Source: CAYHZL01 sp964361075 (GTDB taxonomy: Bacteria; Bacteroidota; Ignavibacteria; UBA10030; UBA8401). Taken from it: 9,096 nucleotides of DNA. The notes under the pieces are model-generated. The model had not been told where the DNA came from and ran no database searches. It saw only the letters and a program-made list of their open reading frames with translations. Below, piece after piece: positions 5,087 through 9,096 of the stretch (position 1 is its first letter; each line of letters opens with the position of its first letter). The translations under genes and the position numbers were made by a program. The stretch is taken from assembly GCA_964361075.1 (NCBI GenBank), contig CAYHZL010000147.1, positions 1 to 9,096 on the forward strand, read 5' to 3'.

Positions 5087-6490
5087 ATGAAATATTCTTC
5101 TCGTAACAGTGAAAAAATTTCGGTTGCGCTTACTTCGGTTGTTGCCGGGTTGGCGTTGACGGGAATGAAAATCGGTGTTGGCGTGTGGACAGGAAGTTTA
5201 GGTATTCTTTCCGAAGCGGCACATTCAGGACTTGATATGATTGCTGCACTCATAACATTTCTTGCGGTACGGTTTTCCGATAGACCTGCAGATAAAGATC
5301 ATTTATACGGTCATGGTAAGGTTGAAAATATTTCCGCACTGATAGAAACGTTACTGCTGCTGATAACGTGCGGCTGGATTATCAGTGAAGCGATGCACCG
5401 TATTCTCGCGCCAGATAAATTTACGGTTGAAGTGAACTTCTGGAGTTTCTTTGTTATCATTGTTTCCATCATTGTTGATTACTCACGTTCGCGCGCTCTT
5501 TCCAAAGCGGCAAAAAAACATAAGAGCCAGGCATTAGAAGCCGACGCGCTGCACTTCAGTACAGACATTTGGAGTTCGGGTGTAGTATTCTTCGGTTTGG
5601 TGTTCACACTATTTCAAATTCAGTATGCGGATTCGGTTGCAGCATTAATTGTTGCGATGATTGTTATTTTTATCAGTCTCTCGTTAGGCAAACGTGCTAT
5701 TGATGAATTGCTTGACCGTGCACCCAAAGGTGTGGAAGAACTTGTTGTGGCAACGGCACTGCGTGTGGATGGCGTAGAAAAAGTTGACAACACTCGCATT
5801 CGCAATTCAGGTTCAAAAACATTTGTTGATTTGTCGCTGCACATTCGTCGCACAGCACCGTTTGCAATTGTTCATCATATCGTGCATCAAGTTGAAACAC
5901 TGCTCTATCAGGCAATTCCGAATGCTGATGTAATGATTCATGCAGAGCCGATTGAAACTACTGATGAAACAATTGTTGATAAAGTGAAAATGATTTTATC
6001 GCGCCAAAATTTTATCGCCCATGATGTGCAAGTATTTCAAATCAGCGGAAAGTATCAGGTAGAATTTCAGTTGGAATTTGGGCGGCAGCAGGATTTTGTT
6101 CATGCACATGCCATTGTTGACGGCATTGAAGAGCAGATTAAAAAAGAAATTTCCGGTGTGTTTGATGTGATCATTCATCTTGAAGAATCAAAAGAAAATG
6201 TTGTAACAACGGAAGATGTAACAGATACCTCTTCAAAATTGATTGCGCAAATTACAACCTACGCAATGGCGGAAGAGCAGGTGTCCGATTGTCGCGTTGT
6301 TTCAGTTTTAAATCTTGATGGCGAGTATCGAATATCCATGAAGTGTACAGTGGACAAATCTTTTTCTTTGGAAAAAGTCCACACGATTACCTCCATGCTC
6401 GAAAGCAAATTAATGATTGCATTTCCTTACATCAAAGAAATTAATATCCACGCAGAACCTTCGGTCAATGCACAATCAACTCTCAGATGA
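5087..6490 (+). CDS. Cation diffusion facilitator metal exporter with extended C-terminus
   Basis: 467 aa; ordinary CDF proteins are about 300 aa. CDF transporters export Zn2+ or related divalent metals from the cytoplasm in exchange for protons. The membrane domain (about 10-203) has the usual six helices. The metal site is HxxxD in TM2 (His46, Asp50 in EAAHSGLD) and HxxxD in TM5 (His156, Asp160 in ALHFSTD), the pattern of Zn-type carriers. DHLYGHGKVE (71-80) is the conserved TM2-TM3 loop. The cytoplasmic part seems to hold three related domains, about 212-290, 293-370 and 383-460. Each has a strand, a helix with an I..xxE pattern, and ends in IHAEP, IHLEE and IHAEP (284, 363, 454), the hallmark of the CDF dimerization domain. 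The start at 5087 keeps TM1 whole. The stop overlaps (ATGA) the start of a broken HAD gene, suggesting a former operon. The exact metal is not known. Confidence 0.92.
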   Translation: MKYSSRNSEKISVALTSVVAGLALTGMKIGVGVWTGSLGILSEAAHSGLDMIAALITFLAVRFSDRPADKDHLYGHGKVENISALIETLLLLITCGWIISEAMHRILAPDKFTVEVNFWSFFVIIVSIIVDYSRSRALSKAAKKHKSQALEADALHFSTDIWSSGVVFFGLVFTLFQIQYADSVAALIVAMIVIFISLSLGKRAIDELLDRAPKGVEELVVATALRVDGVEKVDNTRIRNSGSKTFVDLSLHIRRTAPFAIVHHIVHQVETLLYQAIPNADVMIHAEPIETTDETIVDKVKMILSRQNFIAHDVQVFQISGKYQVEFQLEFGRQQDFVHAHAIVDGIEEQIKKEISGVFDVIIHLEESKENVVTTEDVTDTSSKLIAQITTYAMAEEQVSDCRVVSVLNLDGEYRISMKCTVDKSFSLEKVHTITSMLESKLMIAFPYIKEINIHAEPSVNAQSTLR

Positions 6491-6718
6491 ACAATATCAA
6501 CAAATCACAACGTGATGGCTTCGCTCACAATTTACATGCATCATCTTTGATATGGATGGAACATTGACACAGACGAATCAACTGATTTACGAATCGTTCA
6601 ATATTGTCGCGGAAAAGTTTGGGCTAAAGCCAGATTTTTTTTGTTATTTTTTCCCCGACTCGTGCAGCGAGGAATATCATTCTTGGATTCATCAACACTC
6701 TCAACAACAGGGAACAGT
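6487..6718 (+). pseudogene. Remnant of a HAD-family phosphatase gene (frameshifted, truncated)
   Basis: An ATG at 6487 overlaps the CDF stop codon (ATGA). It reads 26 codons, ending NLHASSLIWMEH and a stop. From 6540 in another frame comes IIFDMDGTLTQTNQLIYES, then FNIVAEKFGLKP: the classic HAD motif I (DxDGT, nucleophile Asp) and first cap-domain helix of phosphoglycolate phosphatase-like enzymes. Adding one base after 6539 joins the two as LHAIIFDMDGTL, so a single-base deletion is the simplest cause. There is no in-frame start codon for the second part before motif I. After about 6632 the frame no longer resembles HAD; it stops at 6718-6720, where the next gene begins. HAD enzymes are usually about 220 aa, so roughly 85% is gone. 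The remnant now fills the 5' region of the next gene. A sequencing error could explain the frameshift but not the missing C-terminal part. Confidence 0.7.
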
Positions 6719-8032
6719 ATGAAAAAATTTCTTTTTGCCTTTGCGATTGTTTCATCGTTGTATGCACAACCTTCACCGGAGTTGATGGGGCTTCGCGTGT
6801 ATGCAAACAACGATGAATATCAGCTTCCAATTCTCGCGCGCGGCAGTTCGCTTACAATTGAATTTGATGTTGCCGGTACGCTTGCGCCAAATCTACAAGT
6901 AATTTTTAAGCATGCATCACAAGAATGGATTGTTGACGATAACCAATTTGTGAACGAGCCAATTTTTGATAGAAGTCAAATTCTTACTTATACCGATTCA
7001 CCGAACGGTGTCCGTCACTATAATTTTTCGTATAAAAATTCTTTTCCCAACTCACGCGATGTAGTTCAGTTTAAATATTCCGGCAACTATCTTTTTTTCA
7101 TTGTTGAACATTCCGTTGAAAATAAAATTCTCTCCGAGGGCCGGTTTATTCTTGTTGACAATATTGTTCCGTGTGCGCTTACCATTACCAATACATATTA
7201 TTCGGAAGCTGTACCGCCATTCAATCAAATGCATTATGCAGCAGTTGATGTGGATGCAGATGTGCAGCCCGAAGGAGATGGAAAGTTTAGACATGAGAAT
7301 GTGAAGCGTGTTGCAATTTTTCAGAATTGGAAATTATATAACCCGTACATTATTGATGTGGAGAAAAGAAACCCCGATACGTTTGTTGAAGATTTTATTC
7401 AGCCGAAGAAAAAATTCTGGATTAGAAATATTGCACCGACAAACGAGTATCGCCGTTTAGACATATCAAAAGTAAGTCTCTATCCAAACGGACAAATAGT
7501 AAGATTTATAGATGGCGCAGATCAATCGCGCATCTATTGGCAAGGGAAACCGGATGCAAACGGTGCGGCAAAATTGCGGCCATTTACCGGCGCCAATTCT
7601 GATTACCTCGAAGTATTATTTCGTTTACGGTTAGCGCACAATCCATCGCAAAATATTTTTCTTGTTGGTGCATTCAATAGCTGGAAACCAAGCGCAGAAT
7701 ATATGATGGAACTTGATACAACTGAGAATACATACTGGCTTCAGAAATGGATTCGTCGCGGTGTGTTCGATTATCAATATGTTGTCGGAACAGTGAAAGA
7801 GAATGGCGAAATTGAAAATCAAGATTGGACAACGCTTGAAGGAAATGATTGGCGGACAATTAATCGTTACACAGCGGTTGTTTACTATCATGATTATAGG
7901 TTCGGTGGATTTGATCGTGCTGTCGGAATAGCGACTGTAAAAAATCCGGGCGGTACTGAAGAAGGAAAAAGCAATGCAAGTGAGAGCGTGGTAAAAACGC
8001 AGCCTGTATCTAAACACAATTCTAAACAATAG
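6719..8032 (+). CDS. Exported DUF5103 protein, type IX secretion plug-like
   Basis: 437 aa. I chose the ATG at 6719 because it begins a clear Sec signal peptide (MKKFLFAFAIVSSLYA, cleavage before QPSPE) and has AGGGAA 4 nt upstream; the frame is open to a TTG at 6641, but that would bury the signal. The protein is all-beta-looking. The N-terminal domain (about 22-150) contains LRVYANNDEYQLPIL and ends FILVDN. The C-terminal part has an early-set/CBM48-like fold (about 298-358): YLEVLFRLRL, then IFLVGAFNSWKPS, MMELDTTENTYW and GVFDYQYVV. It closes with EGNDWRTINRYTAVVYYHDYRFGGFDRAVG (373-403 region). This pattern is that of DUF5103; one member in Flavobacterium johnsoniae is the Plug that closes the T9SS outer-membrane channel SprA. 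So a periplasmic or outer-membrane role in T9SS is inferred. The last 30 residues are polar and probably disordered. The oxidoreductase gene starts 2 nt after the stop. Confidence 0.8.
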   Translation: MKKFLFAFAIVSSLYAQPSPELMGLRVYANNDEYQLPILARGSSLTIEFDVAGTLAPNLQVIFKHASQEWIVDDNQFVNEPIFDRSQILTYTDSPNGVRHYNFSYKNSFPNSRDVVQFKYSGNYLFFIVEHSVENKILSEGRFILVDNIVPCALTITNTYYSEAVPPFNQMHYAAVDVDADVQPEGDGKFRHENVKRVAIFQNWKLYNPYIIDVEKRNPDTFVEDFIQPKKKFWIRNIAPTNEYRRLDISKVSLYPNGQIVRFIDGADQSRIYWQGKPDANGAAKLRPFTGANSDYLEVLFRLRLAHNPSQNIFLVGAFNSWKPSAEYMMELDTTENTYWLQKWIRRGVFDYQYVVGTVKENGEIENQDWTTLEGNDWRTINRYTAVVYYHDYRFGGFDRAVGIATVKNPGGTEEGKSNASESVVKTQPVSKHNSKQ

Positions 8033-8034
8033 CC

Positions 8035-9030
8035 ATGCATCAAAAAGAGAAATTAAAAATTGGTGTTATCGGTGTTGGTCATCTCGGTTCGCTTCACGCA
8101 AAAATGTATGACGAGATTGAGTCGGCTGAATTTGTCGGCGTGTTCGATGTGAATGAAGCGAAGCGAAACGAAATTGCAAAAAAATATTCTGTTGAATCTT
8201 GTGCAGATATTAATGCGTTGCTTTCTCGTGTTGATGCTGTAAGTATTGCAACTGTTACATCGCAGCATCACGAAGTTGCATTGCAAGCGTTGCATGCAAA
8301 AAAACATCTGCTCATCGAAAAACCAATTACACAAACAACGGCAGAAGCCGATGAATTGATTAAACTTGCGGCGCTCAATAATGTCAAAATTCAGGTCGGG
8401 CACATTGAACGCTTTAATCCGGCAATTCTTTCGCTCGAATCGTATAATCTCGCGCCAATGTTTATCGAGTCTCACCGGCTTGCACAATTTAATCCGCGCG
8501 GAACGGATGTTGCGGTCGTACTCGATTTGATGATTCACGATATTGATATTATTTTAAGTTTGGTAAAATCGCGTGTTGCAAAAATTGATGCGAACGGAGT
8601 TGCGGTCGTTTCTGATACGGCGGATATTGCGAATGCGCGGTTGCAATTTGAAAATGGCTGTGTTGCCAATGTAACAGCGAGTAGAATTTCCCGAAACAAA
8701 ATGCGAAAGATGCGCATGTTTCAACACAACGCGTACATCTCGGTAGACTTCCAATCTGGACAGGCGGATGTATTTCGTCTTGGTGATGAAGGTGAAGGAA
8801 GTATTTGGTCTACAATGCTGCTCGGACAAATTGGCGAAGGAAAAAACAAACGCAGTATTATATACGAACAGCCGGAAGTAAAAAAAATTAATGCGCTGAA
8901 GTACGAACTTGAATCATTCATCAATGCGATTCAACAAGATTCTCGCCCCGTTGTTTCCGGAGAGGATGGACTTCATGCGTTGGAAGTTGCACAGGAAATT
9001 CTGAACAAAATTCAGATACAAAAATTTTAG
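8035..9030 (+). CDS. Gfo/Idh/MocA-family NAD(P)-dependent oxidoreductase
   Basis: 331 aa, the normal length for the family. The N-terminal Rossmann fold has KIGVIGVGHLGSLHA with GxGxxG at 13-18 and the strand FVGVFDVN. The catalytic motif EKP lies at 95-97 (Lys96). The C-terminal domain carries VGHIERFNP (121-129), the IESHRL strand and LDLMIHDIDI with His168 and Asp169/171 near the substrate. The words GHIERFNPA, RGTDV, LDLMIHD and NGCVANVTASR resemble the subgroup found beside lipid A genes (lpxA, lpxB, lpxI) and annotated as UDP-GlcNAc 3-dehydrogenase (GnnA-like). A nucleotide-sugar substrate for lipid A or LPS is therefore plausible but not shown. Sugar dehydrogenases of other kinds and biliverdin reductase-like enzymes share the fold. 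The ATG follows the previous stop by 2 nt without a clear Shine-Dalgarno, so translation is probably coupled to the DUF5103 gene. Confidence 0.88.
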   Translation: MHQKEKLKIGVIGVGHLGSLHAKMYDEIESAEFVGVFDVNEAKRNEIAKKYSVESCADINALLSRVDAVSIATVTSQHHEVALQALHAKKHLLIEKPITQTTAEADELIKLAALNNVKIQVGHIERFNPAILSLESYNLAPMFIESHRLAQFNPRGTDVAVVLDLMIHDIDIILSLVKSRVAKIDANGVAVVSDTADIANARLQFENGCVANVTASRISRNKMRKMRMFQHNAYISVDFQSGQADVFRLGDEGEGSIWSTMLLGQIGEGKNKRSIIYEQPEVKKINALKYELESFINAIQQDSRPVVSGEDGLHALEVAQEILNKIQIQKF

Positions 9031-9041
9031 AAAAGAAAAAG

Positions 9042-9096
9042 GTAACTACTCAACGTTATTGTTTATTCAAAAAATCCCTCCGCCAAAAAGACGGCG
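9042..9096. repeat. Palindromic repeat element, copy 2 (cut by window end)
   Basis: The first 37 bp (9042-9078) match 941-977 at 34 of 37 positions. The copy starts 11 nt after the oxidoreductase stop codon, as copy 1 starts 10 nt after the efp stop. After the shared part the sequence differs and begins a new hairpin (CGCC at 9081-9084 and GGCG at 9093-9096), in the same place where copy 1 has its GTCCCGATT hairpin. The rest lies outside the window. Confidence 0.65.

Noticed and set aside
5059..5106. Fifteen-codon frame starting at ATG 5059 as a leader peptide of the CDF gene
   Set aside because: The GGAGG upstream is 19 nt away, too far, and the frame simply reads through the terminator T tract and overlaps the CDF start.
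6564..6593. Perfect TTGACA at 6564-6569 as promoter of the plug-like gene
   Set aside because: The bases encode the GTLTQ part of HAD motif I, and the best -10 at 17-18 nt (TTACGA or TACGAA) is poor.
6641..6718. TTG at 6641 as start of the DUF5103 gene
   Set aside because: It would place 26 residues before a clear signal peptide; the ATG at 6719 has AGGGAA upstream and begins MKKFLFAFAIVSS.
8053..8538. Long minus-strand frame of 161 codons opposite the oxidoreductase gene
   Set aside because: It is the complement of a well-supported gene, is rich in Arg, Cys, Phe and Asn as such shadows are, and matches no family.

Overview
The window looks like a chromosomal segment from a moderately AT-rich member of the Bacteroidota/Chlorobiota/Ignavibacteriota (FCB) group. 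I base this on four things: the gene order efp-accB-accC, an EF-P with the 'HRTPGNLRAF' loop, a homologue of the DUF5103 plug protein of the type IX secretion system, and several start codons without a Shine-Dalgarno sequence. The placement is inferred from remembered family features, not from a search; Ignavibacteriota or a neighbour is my best guess.

Layout: 1-233 is the 5' part of a minus-strand gene for a small lipoprotein, divergent from efp. The next genes all read on the plus strand. efp (translation elongation factor P) has a good promoter. It is followed by about 370 bp of palindrome-rich repeat DNA, then accB (biotin carboxyl carrier protein) and accC (biotin carboxylase, TTG start). 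A hairpin with eight T residues lies between accB and accC. A 141-bp MITE-like inverted-repeat element separates accC from gcvH (lipoyl carrier H protein). Next comes a FbaB/DhnA-type class I fructose-bisphosphate aldolase, closed by a strong terminator. After a second terminator-like hairpin is a cation diffusion facilitator (CDF) metal exporter with an unusually long cytoplasmic tail. The CDF stop overlaps the start of a broken HAD-phosphatase gene. The last two genes, a DUF5103/T9SS plug-like exported protein and a Gfo/Idh/MocA oxidoreductase, are 2 nt apart and probably cotranscribed. The window ends inside a second copy of the repeat found after efp.

Functionally this is mostly housekeeping: translation (EF-P), the first step of fatty acid synthesis (AccB/AccC), one-carbon metabolism (GcvH), central carbon metabolism (aldolase) and metal efflux (CDF). 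The final pair points to the cell envelope: outer-membrane secretion gating and possibly nucleotide-sugar or lipid A chemistry.

I do not see a defence system, CRISPR array, integrase or other clear new system. The points most worth a second look are the asparagine at the EF-P modification site, two families of small palindromic mobile-like elements, the accB/accC attenuator-like hairpin, the CDF with three tandem C-terminal domains, the HAD gene remnant, and the coupling of the plug-like gene to a Gfo/Idh oxidoreductase.
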